DNA of 14,451 nucleotides from JBCBSP01 sp964561235. Its GTDB lineage: Bacteria > Pseudomonadota > Alphaproteobacteria > Caulobacterales > Maricaulaceae. Position numbers and translations under genes: made by a program. The notes under the pieces were generated by a model. The model saw only the letters and a program-made list of their open reading frames with translations. It ran no database searches and had not been told where the DNA came from. The DNA is taken from contig CAZLOV010000050.1 of assembly GCA_964561235.1 (NCBI GenBank), positions 1-14,451 on the forward strand, read 5' to 3'. Below, in pieces: positions 1 to 6,259 of the stretch. Positions within the stretch are counted from its first letter, which is position 1, and each line of letters begins with the position of its first letter.

Positions 1-394
1 CGATGACGAAATTGCCCTGCATCACGAACGCGCCGAAGGCGGCGATCACGTCGCCTGCAGCGTCCGGTCCCGTCGCGCCTTCCGAGAGGATGAGCCGGGT
101 CGAGGCGACGTTGAGGCCGAGCCTGAGCATGGTCGCGATCAGAAGGACGGCGGGGAACGAGGTGAACTCCAGCGGGCTCTTGATGAAGAGCGCGGTCATG
201 AGCACCAGCACAGAAAAGCAGATCGACAGCGCCAGCGCGATGTCGAGCAGCCCCTTCGGCATGGGCAGGATCAGCATGGTCAGGATCGCCAGCACGCCTG
301 CGGCCATGGCGAGATCGCCACGCAGCAGTTTCGCGCCCAGCCTCTTCAGGCTGAAGCCGCCGTTCTGGGCGCCGCTGGCGGGTGCGTCGGCCAT
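1..394 (-). CDS. flhA: FlhA, flagellar type III export gate protein (N-terminal part, truncated by window edge)
   Basis: FlhA is the large inner-membrane gate of the flagellar type III export apparatus. It couples proton flow to export and its cytoplasmic tail receives substrates. Only the first 131 codons lie in the window; the rest runs off the left edge. After a short polar N-terminus (MADAPASGAQ) there are hydrophobic segments at about residues 29-46 and 49-71, then the FlhA/FHIPEP signature with FPAVLL, LRLGLNVASTRLIL and, near the edge, IAAFGAFVMQGN. The ATG at 394 lies 10 nt after the flbD stop, and an AGGA 9 nt upstream of it overlaps that stop codon (TAGGA), so translational coupling to flbD is likely. 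It is the last visible gene of the fliF operon. Family assignment is firm; full length cannot be judged. Confidence 0.95.
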   Translation of the reverse strand, partial: MADAPASGAQNGGFSLKRLGAKLLRGDLAMAAGVLAILTMLILPMPKGLLDIALALSICFSVLVLMTALFIKSPLEFTSFPAVLLIATMLRLGLNVASTRLILSEGATGPDAAGDVIAAFGAFVMQGNFVI

Positions 395-404
395 CTAGCG
401 CGTC

Positions 405-1769
405 CTAGCCCGCCGCCCGGGTTTCGCCCGGACCGGGCACGGGGACGCCTTCTTCGGTGTACTGCTTGAGCTTGTTGCGCAGCGTGCGGATCGAGATGCC
501 GAGAATGTTCGCGGCATGCGTGCGGTTGCCGAGACAGTGGTCGAGCGTCTCCAGGATCAGGTCCTGTTCGACTTCCGCGACGGTTTTTCCAACCATGCCC
601 GAGCGCGCGGCCTCCGCAGCCATCGCCGCGTCGCGCGCGACCGCCGAGCCGCCCGCCGCTGCGAAGGTCGAACCGTCAGGCATGCGGATCGCCTCCGGGC
701 CGATCTCCGGACCCTGGGCGAGCAGGACGGCGCGGTGCATGGCGTTCTCCAGCTCGCGCACATTGCCCGGCCATTCCCGCGAACGGATCTGGAGCTTGGC
801 GGGCTCCGACAGCGGCCGGTGCGGCAGGCCGTTCGCCTCGGCGTATTTGCGCGCGAAGTGATCCGCGAGCGCCAGTGCGTCCTCCGGGCGCTGCCGGAGC
901 GGCGGGATGGCCAGGTTGACGACGTTGAGGCGGAAAAGCAGGTCCTCCCGGAACGCGCCCTCGCGCACCGCCTTGCGCAGGTCGCGGTTCGAGGTCGCAA
1001 GCACCCGGATGTCGACCTTGACCGGCTTCGAGCCGCCCACCCGGTCGATCTCGCGCTCCTGCAGGGCGCGCAAGAGCTTGGCCTGGAGGCGGGTATCCAT
1101 CTCCGAGATTTCGTCGAGCAGGAGCGTGCCGCCGTCGGCCTCCTCGAACTTGCCCACGCGGCGCGCGACCGCGCCGGTGAAGGCGCCTTTCTCGTGACCG
1201 AACAGCTCGCTTTCCAGCAGGTTTTCCGGGATCGCCGCGCAGTTGACCGAGACGAAGGGCGCAGCGGAGCGTTTCGACTTGGCGTGGACGAAGCGCGCCA
1301 TGACCTCCTTGCCCACGCCGCTTTCGCCGGTGATGAGCACCGAGGCGTCCGACGGGGCGATGCGTTCGGCGAAGGCGACGACCTGCGTCATCGAGGGATC
1401 GCGCGCGATCATCGGCCGGTCGTCGTCGGCGACCGCGGCGAGCACCGCAGCGATCAGCTCGGCGTCGGGCGGCAGCGGGATGAACTCCTTCGCTCCCGCC
1501 TTGATCGCGCCCGCGGCGAGATCGGGCCGCGCATCCACCCCGCAGGCGACGACCGGCACGGTGATGCGTTCAGCCTCGTTGGCGGCGATGAGCGAGCGGA
1601 TGTCGAGGTTCATGTCGACCATGAGCAGGTCCGCGCCGCGGCCCGCGCGCAGATAGGCGGTCGCCTGGTCGATCCCGTCGACATGGGCGACCTTGGCGCC
1701 GCGGTCCATGGCGATCTTCGTCGCCGTCGACAGCTGCCCGCCGAGATTGCCTACGATCAAGACCCGCAT
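405..1769 (-). CDS. flbD: FlbD, sigma-54-dependent flagellar transcription activator
   Basis: This 454-residue bacterial enhancer-binding protein should activate sigma-54 promoters of late flagellar genes; in Caulobacter FlbD also represses fliF. It has a receiver-like domain (about 1-115), an AAA+ domain (about 125-360) with Walker A GESGVGKE (148-155), the sigma-54-contacting loop GAFTGA (195-200), Walker B GGTLLLDE (213-220) and an arginine-finger region FREDLLFRLNV (273-283), and a Fis-type helix-turn-helix (about 404-437). The receiver keeps an Asp in LLMVDMN (Asp52) but lacks the usual acidic pair after strand 1 (MRVLIVGNLGG), a known FlbD trait; in Caulobacter activity is set by FliX rather than clear phosphorylation. 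The start is 29 nt after fliN and preceded by AGGGAGAAG. Regions such as GADLLMVD and AIKAGAKEFIPLPPDAELIA closely resemble Caulobacter FlbD as I recall it. Confidence 0.96.
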   Translation of the reverse strand: MRVLIVGNLGGQLSTATKIAMDRGAKVAHVDGIDQATAYLRAGRGADLLMVDMNLDIRSLIAANEAERITVPVVACGVDARPDLAAGAIKAGAKEFIPLPPDAELIAAVLAAVADDDRPMIARDPSMTQVVAFAERIAPSDASVLITGESGVGKEVMARFVHAKSKRSAAPFVSVNCAAIPENLLESELFGHEKGAFTGAVARRVGKFEEADGGTLLLDEISEMDTRLQAKLLRALQEREIDRVGGSKPVKVDIRVLATSNRDLRKAVREGAFREDLLFRLNVVNLAIPPLRQRPEDALALADHFARKYAEANGLPHRPLSEPAKLQIRSREWPGNVRELENAMHRAVLLAQGPEIGPEAIRMPDGSTFAAAGGSAVARDAAMAAEAARSGMVGKTVAEVEQDLILETLDHCLGNRTHAANILGISIRTLRNKLKQYTEEGVPVPGPGETRAAG

Positions 1770-1798
1770 GGTGTCTTCTCCCTGTCCCGGGGCGGCGC

Positions 1799-2197
1799 TT
1801 AAGCGCTGTCGCCGTCCTTGATGATTTCGGTCATGGTCACGCCCAGGCGCTCCTCCACGACCACGACCTCGCCGCGCGCGACGAGGCGGTTGTTCACGTA
1901 GATGTCGATGGCTTCGCCGACCTTGCGGTCGAGCTCGAGCACGGAGCCCGCCTGCAGCTGGAGCAGCGAGTTCACGTCCACATGAGCCTTGCCGAGAACG
2001 GCGGAGATGTTCACCGGCACGTCGAAGACCGGGGCGAGGTCGACGGCCGTGCGCACGGCCTCGTCGATCAGGCTCTGGCCGGGCTCCTCCTGCCGGGCGG
2101 GCGGCGCGGGCGCGTCGTCGGACCCTGTTGCGGGCGCGCCGCGTCCCAGATCCGGCAGGTCCAGATCGTTTCCGCCGGGGGTGTTTTCGTCAGCCAT
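1799..2197 (-). CDS. fliN: FliN, flagellar motor switch protein
   Basis: FliN forms the lower part of the cytoplasmic C-ring, helps switch rotation and docks the FliH-FliI export ATPase complex. The 132-residue protein has an acidic, Pro/Ala-rich, probably disordered N-terminus (about 1-42) and a SpoA (surface presentation of antigens) domain at about 45-128. The domain shows the typical segments DVPVNISAVLG (59-69), GSVLELDRKVGE (84-95) and GEVVVVEERLGVTMTEI (109-125). Length is normal for FliN and too short for FliM, which is not encoded in this window. Its first codons overlap the end of flbE by 8 nt, so the two are probably translationally coupled. That fits the FliH-FliN contact known in other bacteria. 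Confidence 0.95.
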   Translation of the reverse strand: MADENTPGGNDLDLPDLGRGAPATGSDDAPAPPARQEEPGQSLIDEAVRTAVDLAPVFDVPVNISAVLGKAHVDVNSLLQLQAGSVLELDRKVGEAIDIYVNNRLVARGEVVVVEERLGVTMTEIIKDGDSA

Positions 2198-2852
2198 GGA
2201 CGGCCTCCTTCACGCCGCTTGCGGGGTCTTCGCCGCGCGGGGCGGCGAGCCAGTGCTCGATGATTTCCGAGATGCGCCGCTCGATGTCGGCGGCGGTGCG
2301 CTCCACGGCCCCGCTGCGCCAGTCGAGCACGCAGTCGCCCGAGGCGATCTCGGCATCCGCGCGGACGACGACGGCGCCCTCGAAGCCCAGCCGGTCGGCC
2401 TCGGCGTAGATCCGTTCGCTGACCGCGTCAGCCAGATCGGGATGCACGCGCGCGGTCAGCCGCGGCTCGCCGCGCAGGTCCGACAGGGCGTCTGCGGCGC
2501 AGCGCGCGATCGTCTCCTCGCCGTATTGCTCCAGCGCCGCTCCGGCGATGCGGCGCGCAGCGGTCAGGGCGAGCCTCGCGGCGTCGGCGCGCATCGCTTC
2601 CGTCTCCGCGTCCAGCCGGCCGAGAATGGCCTGCATGCGCCCGGCGATGTCGCGCAGCGCCAGCGCCTGCGCTTCGCCGGCGCGCGCGGCCTCGGCGTTG
2701 AGCGCCTCGGTCACGGCCGCCTCCACGCGCGCGTTCAGCTCGGCCTCGGTGAAGACCCGCTTCACCCGGTCGCCGTCGCGCAGCACCTGGCCGTCGGGCG
2801 CGAACTCCCGGTCGAAACCGAAGGGGCGCGGTTGTTTGGGGCCGTCGGACAT
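2190..2852 (-). CDS. flbE: FlbE/FliH-type regulator of the flagellar export ATPase
   Basis: FliH-family protein of 220 residues. FliH binds the ATPase FliI, holds it inactive and anchors it to the C-ring through FliN. The N-terminus is short and basic-aromatic (MSDGPKQPRPFGFDREF). A long Ala/Glu/Arg-rich stretch (about 35-130) is predicted helical and probably coiled, matching the FliH stalk. The C-terminal part (about 130-210) has the FliH-like alternating pattern with ARVHPDLADAV and an acidic end IERRISEIIEHWL. FliH proteins diverge strongly in sequence, so the call relies partly on position: between fliG and fliN, exactly where Caulobacter flbE lies. The start follows fliG by 10 nt and the end overlaps fliN. 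FliI and FliJ are not in the window. Confidence 0.85.
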   Translation of the reverse strand: MSDGPKQPRPFGFDREFAPDGQVLRDGDRVKRVFTEAELNARVEAAVTEALNAEAARAGEAQALALRDIAGRMQAILGRLDAETEAMRADAARLALTAARRIAGAALEQYGEETIARCAADALSDLRGEPRLTARVHPDLADAVSERIYAEADRLGFEGAVVVRADAEIASGDCVLDWRSGAVERTAADIERRISEIIEHWLAAPRGEDPASGVKEAVHG

Positions 2853-2862
2853 CAGCGCCTCC

Positions 2863-3885
2863 TCAATAGATCAGCTCGTCGCCGCCGCCGCCTTCGGCGA
2901 TCAGGATCTCGCCCTTGGCGGCGAGATCCTTGGCGAGGTTGACCATCGCCTGCTGGGCGCCGTCGACGTCCTTCAGGCGCACCGGCCCCATGCTCGCCAT
3001 GTCCTCGCGCAGGATCTTCGCGGCGCGTTCGGACATGTTGGAGAAGAACAGGTCGCGCAGGCTGTCGGAGGCGCCCTTGAGCGCAAGGCCGAGCTGATCC
3101 TTGTTGACCGCCCGCAGCAGCGTCTGGACGCCTGACGGGTCGAGCTTGGCGAGATCCTCGAAGACGAACATGAGCGAGCGGATCTTCTCCGCCGCGTCGC
3201 GGTTGCGCTCCTCCAGAGAGGCGAGGAAGCGGTTTTCGGTCTGCCGGTCGAAATGGTTGAAGATGTCAGCCATCATCTCGTGGCTGTCCTGCTTGGAGGT
3301 GCGCGCAAGGTTCGACATGAACTCGGTGCGCAGCGTCTCCTCGATCTTGTCGACGATCTCGCGCTGGACCGGCTCCATGCGCAGCATCCGCATGACCACC
3401 TCGAGGGCGAAGTCCTCCGGCAGGGCGGCGAGCACGTTGGCGGCGTGCTCGGTCTTCACCTTGGAGAGCACCACCGCGACGGTCTGCGGGTATTCGTTCT
3501 TGAGGTAGTTGGCGAGCACCACCTCGTTCACGTTGCCGAGCTTGTCCCACATGGTCCGGCCGGCCGGGCCGCGCAGCTCCTCCATGATCTGGTCGACCTT
3601 CTCTTCCGGCAGGAAGGAGGAGAGCAGGCGCTGGGCCTGGTCGACCGAGCCCATGATCGAGCCGGTGGAGGACATGTTGCCGACGAACTCGACGATCAGC
3701 TTCTCCACGGCCGAGGCGGTGACGTTGCCGAGCCCCACCATGGCCTGGGAGACGATGCGGATCTCCTCGTCGTCCATCAGCTCCCAGAGCCGGGCCTGCT
3801 CCTCGCCGAGCGCAAGCAGGATCACGGCGGCCTTCTCGGCGCCGTCGAGCTTGGAGGGATCGTCGATGGTGCGCTTGGTCGCCAT
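2863..3885 (-). CDS. fliG: FliG, flagellar motor switch and torque protein
   Basis: FliG sits on the MS ring and converts stator force into rotation. The 340-residue protein has the usual three parts: an N-terminal FliF-binding domain (about 1-105), a middle domain carrying EYPQT (131-135; most FliGs have EHPQT) and a C-terminal torque domain (about 240-335). Aligned by eye to E. coli FliG, the charged torque residues are kept: Lys270 (E. coli Lys264), Arg287 (Arg281), Glu294 (Asp288), Asp295 (Asp289) and Arg303 (Arg297); only Asp288 is changed, conservatively, to Glu. The tail GEGILI-like segment ends in a Gly-rich acidic stretch, also seen in relatives. The gene starts 3 nt after fliF, so tight co-expression with its binding partner is likely. 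Confidence 0.97.
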   Translation of the reverse strand: MATKRTIDDPSKLDGAEKAAVILLALGEEQARLWELMDDEEIRIVSQAMVGLGNVTASAVEKLIVEFVGNMSSTGSIMGSVDQAQRLLSSFLPEEKVDQIMEELRGPAGRTMWDKLGNVNEVVLANYLKNEYPQTVAVVLSKVKTEHAANVLAALPEDFALEVVMRMLRMEPVQREIVDKIEETLRTEFMSNLARTSKQDSHEMMADIFNHFDRQTENRFLASLEERNRDAAEKIRSLMFVFEDLAKLDPSGVQTLLRAVNKDQLGLALKGASDSLRDLFFSNMSERAAKILREDMASMGPVRLKDVDGAQQAMVNLAKDLAAKGEILIAEGGGGDELIY

Positions 3886-3888
3886 CGC

Positions 3889-5583
3889 TTAGGCCTCGTG
3901 CATCCAGTTGCGCAGGATCGACATCGTCTCGTCGGGATGGTCCTGGACGATCTCGGAGACTTTCTTGATCGAGGATTTCTTCACCGCGCCGTCGATGCGC
4001 GCGATGTCCACCCGCTCGGGCGCGCCGTCCGCGGTGAGCATCTCCGGAGACCCGCCGTCATCGTCCGGCAGGCCGGCCGGCAGCATCGCGGCGCCCGCCC
4101 CGGCTCCGGCGCCGGCGAACGCCGGAGCGCCCGCGCCGCCGCCGACCACGCCCTTCACCAGCGGGCGCGCCACCAGGAAGATGATCATCGCCACGGTCAG
4201 GAAGAGAATGACCATCTCCGCGATGCGCATGAAGTCGATGCGGCTGATGTCGAACCCCGTCGGGGCCGGCGTGCCCAGAAGCGTCGGCAGGCGCTGGAAG
4301 CGCATCTGCGAGACCGTGAGCTGATCCTGGCGGACGACGTCGTTGGGGCTGAGCGGCTCTTCATAGACGTAGCCCATGGCAGCCTCGACCAGCTGGCGGA
4401 TCTGCTCGATCTCCTCCTGCGGGCGCGGCGCGTAGGTCATCACCGGCTGGCCGTTCTCGTCGAGCACTGGCTGGCCGTCCTCGCCAAGCTGGGGCTGAGC
4501 CGCGTGATCGACCACGACGGCGACCGAAAGGCGGCGCAGATCGCCGGCCTCGCGGATGCGCGTCTCGTTGGTCGTGGTGATCTCCCAGTTCTCGGTGCGC
4601 TCGCTGTCCTCGGTCGCGCGGCTCGACGTGATTTCCGGCTCGTCTCCCGGCTGGCCTTCCTCCGGCAGGTTCTCCGAGGCCGAGACCAGGCCTGCGGGCT
4701 CGGTGTCGTTCTCGTTGGTGGTGCTTTCCCGCGTGGTGCGCGACCGCAGCACCTGGCCTTCCGGATCGTAGCTCGTGCGGGTCTGGGAGACCGTCTCGCG
4801 TTCGAGATCGGCGTTGACCACGACGCGCGCGGCGCCGGGTCCCACCACGCCCTCGACGACCTCGCGGATCTTGCGCTGGAGATCGGTTTCGAAGCTCGCC
4901 CGCCGTCCGTCCAGCGCCGCCGCGCCCGCCGCGTCGCCGTCCATCGGGCTGGCGAGCAGGGCGCCGGAGCCGTCCGCGATCGTGATGTTGCCGGGCTCAA
5001 GACCGGCGACTGCGGTGGCCACGAGATTGCGCACGGTGGAGACCTGCTGCGGGGAGAGCGGGCCGCGCGTCTCCAGGATCACCGAAGCGGACGCCGTCTC
5101 CGTCTCGCGGGAGAACAGGCGGCGCTGGGGCAGCACCAGCTGAACGCGCGCCGAGGCCACGGAGTCGAGCGTCTGCAGCGATCGCGCGAGTTCGCCTTCC
5201 AGCGCCCGCCGCGCATTGATGTTCTGGACGAACTCGGTCGTGCCGAGCGCGTCGGTCTCGTCGAAGATCTCATAGCCGACCGAGCCGAACGAAAGCGGCC
5301 CGTCGGCGGCCACACGCATGCGCGCCTCGTCGACCCGCGCGCCGTCGACATAGACCGCGCTGCCGCCCTCGCGCAGGCTGTAGTCAATGCCCGCCTGATC
5401 GAGGCTGCGCGTCACCGCGGCGGCGTCCGACGGCTGCAGGCCGGAATACAGCAGCGCCTCCCCGTCGCCGTTCATCGCGCTGACGAAGAACACCAGCGCA
5501 ACCCCGGCGCCGGCGGTCAGGCCGACGATGGCGGCCAGGCGCATCAGACCGATCTTGGTCAGTTGTTCCAGAAAGGCGTTCAA
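3889..5583 (-). CDS. fliF: FliF, flagellar MS-ring protein
   Basis: FliF builds the inner-membrane MS ring, the base on which the motor and export gate assemble. The 564-residue protein has a first membrane helix at about 15-37, ring-building domains in the periplasm (about 40-225, with LLYSGL and SARVQLVLP), a larger polar periplasmic region (about 225-445) including an acidic, variable stretch (about 285-335), a second membrane helix at about 450-474 and a cytoplasmic tail. The last ~40 residues (from RIDGAVKKSS to the C-terminus) are the FliG-binding region. Peculiarities are the near-repeat EDGQPV/ENGQPV (368-381) and a Gly/Ala linker (about 481-500) after the second helix. It is the first gene of the operon; upstream are a CtrA-box-like motif and an FlbD-like half-site. 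Length is typical. Confidence 0.97.
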   Translation of the reverse strand: MNAFLEQLTKIGLMRLAAIVGLTAGAGVALVFFVSAMNGDGEALLYSGLQPSDAAAVTRSLDQAGIDYSLREGGSAVYVDGARVDEARMRVAADGPLSFGSVGYEIFDETDALGTTEFVQNINARRALEGELARSLQTLDSVASARVQLVLPQRRLFSRETETASASVILETRGPLSPQQVSTVRNLVATAVAGLEPGNITIADGSGALLASPMDGDAAGAAALDGRRASFETDLQRKIREVVEGVVGPGAARVVVNADLERETVSQTRTSYDPEGQVLRSRTTRESTTNENDTEPAGLVSASENLPEEGQPGDEPEITSSRATEDSERTENWEITTTNETRIREAGDLRRLSVAVVVDHAAQPQLGEDGQPVLDENGQPVMTYAPRPQEEIEQIRQLVEAAMGYVYEEPLSPNDVVRQDQLTVSQMRFQRLPTLLGTPAPTGFDISRIDFMRIAEMVILFLTVAMIIFLVARPLVKGVVGGGAGAPAFAGAGAGAGAAMLPAGLPDDDGGSPEMLTADGAPERVDIARIDGAVKKSSIKKVSEIVQDHPDETMSILRNWMHEA

Positions 5584-5631
5584 ACCCGGGATCCCCGCTG
5601 CGCGCCGCCCGATCCTGACCCAGGGCGGCTA

Positions 5632-5644
5632 GGCAGTTTTTTCC
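5632..5644 (-). promoter_or_regulatory. Possible FlbD (ftr-like) site at the fliF promoter
   Basis: The plus-strand sequence GGCAGTTTTTTCC has one arm, GGCAG, identical to the GGCAGA-A-TCTGCC palindrome upstream of flgK, while the other arm is degenerate. It lies 12 bp from the CtrA-like box on the fliF side, near where the fliF promoter -10/start should be. In Caulobacter, FlbD binds such a place (ftr4) to shut fliF off. One good half-site alone is weak evidence. Confidence 0.3.
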
Positions 5645-5655
5645 CATCATCCGGG

Positions 5656-5670
5656 TAAACGAGGTTTTAA
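5656..5670 (-). promoter_or_regulatory. CtrA-box-like motif upstream of fliF
   Basis: Read on the minus strand this is TTAA-AACCTCG-TTTA, matching the CtrA consensus TTAA-N7-TTAA at 7 of 8 fixed positions with exact spacing, followed by C as in TTAAC. It lies 73-87 nt upstream of the fliF start, a normal distance for a CtrA-activated promoter, and Caulobacter fliF is a known CtrA target. No convincing -10 could be picked out by eye. The operon's transcription start is therefore not placed. Confidence 0.6.
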
Positions 5671-5708
5671 TGTCTTTGACTCGAAAGCGGTTTTTATCAA
5701 CAGCTATG

Positions 5709-5760
5709 AAAAAAGACCGGTCTCGACGCTCCCGGGGGACGAGAGGACCGTCGAGACCGG
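5709..5760 (-). terminator. Rho-independent terminator of sciP
   Basis: The perfect 12-bp inverted repeat CCGGTCTCGACG (5717-5728) / CGTCGAGACCGG (5749-5760) has a 20-nt loop and is followed on the minus strand, after two bases, by six T residues (5709-5714). It starts 46 nt past the sciP stop. It should separate sciP transcripts from the fliF operon, whose CtrA-like box lies 38 bp further on. Confidence 0.85.
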
Positions 5761-5806
5761 CCGTTCAGAGGCTGTCGGTCGAGCCTTGGCGCAAGCCGCA
5801 GGCGGC

Positions 5807-6085
5807 TTAGCGGTAATCCTGAATGCGGGTCGTGCGCAGGCCCTGCAGGCCGTGCCGGTCGATCGCGCGCTGCCAGGCGAGGAATTCCTCGACGGTCAGC
5901 CGGTAGCGGTCGCAGGCTTCATCAAGGCTGATGAGCCCGCCGCGCACGGCGGCCACCACCTCGGCCTTGCGGCGGATGACCCACCGCTTGGTTTCCGGGG
6001 AGGGGAGATCGGCGGCCGTCAGCGGACTGCCGTCCGGGCCGATCACGTAGTTTTCCTTTTTCATGCGCCGTTCCATCCAACCCAT
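5807..6085 (-). CDS. sciP: SciP-type CtrA-inhibitory transcription factor (DUF1153)
   Basis: Small helix-turn-helix protein of up to 92 residues, of the SciP family. In Caulobacter SciP binds CtrA and blocks its activation of target promoters, many of them flagellar, in G1 cells. The family core is clear: YVIGPDGSPLT (13-23), TKRWVIRRKAEVVAAVRGG (32-50), a recognition-type segment with SLDEACDRY (53-61) and TVEEFLAWQ (64-72), and the ending GLRTTRIQDYR. Three ATGs are possible (6085, 6076, 6064). The longest is listed, but the one at 6064 (MKKENYVIG) has the best spaced GGAA upstream and sits nearest the conserved core, so it may be the true start. The gene stands alone between the hook and fliF operons, with its own CtrA-box-like motif upstream and a terminator downstream; Caulobacter, as I recall, has the same arrangement. 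Confidence 0.93.
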   Translation of the reverse strand: MGWMERRMKKENYVIGPDGSPLTAADLPSPETKRWVIRRKAEVVAAVRGGLISLDEACDRYRLTVEEFLAWQRAIDRHGLQGLRTTRIQDYR

Positions 6086-6147
6086 CCGTCGTTACCGGCG
6101 TGTCGTCGCGCACGCCTTGTCTTGGAGGGAACGATAGCAAACGGCTT

Positions 6148-6162
6148 TTAACGCCAACCTAA
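6148..6162 (-). promoter_or_regulatory. CtrA-box-like motif upstream of sciP
   Basis: The plus-strand sequence TTAA-CGCCAAC-CTAA matches the CtrA consensus TTAA-N7-TTAA at 7 of 8 fixed positions. It lies 63-98 nt upstream of the possible sciP starts. On the minus strand a GCTATCGT follows 9 nt after the TTAA, resembling the GCTA-type -10 of Caulobacter sigma-73 promoters, though closer than usual. CtrA is known to activate sciP in Caulobacter, which agrees with this placement. Confidence 0.5.
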
Positions 6163-6196
6163 GTGTGAGGGTAAATGTACGATAAATCAGGGCTTT

Positions 6197-6232
6197 AGAA
6201 ATAAGTAACCCGGCGGCGCGGCGGCCGCCGGG
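6197..6232 (-). terminator. Rho-independent terminator after flgE
   Basis: The perfect 9-bp stem CCCGGCGGC (6209-6217) / GCCGCCGGG (6224-6232) has a 6-nt loop and is followed on the minus strand by the T-rich TTACTTATTTCT. It begins 28 nt past the flgE stop and closes the fliK-flgD-flgE operon before sciP. The T tract is interrupted, so termination may be partial. Confidence 0.75.
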
Positions 6233-6259
6233 CTAATCTGCGCTTCAGATGGCGGAAAA

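Noticed and set aside
516..1802. Plus-strand open frame (428 codons) opposite flbD
   Set aside because: No recognisable domain; flbD on the other strand carries all AAA+ motifs.
3253..5658. Long plus-strand open frame (801 codons) opposite fliF and fliG
   Set aside because: Arg/His/Asp/Leu-rich composition without domains, typical of the antisense of high-GC genes. The opposite strand encodes clear FliF and FliG.
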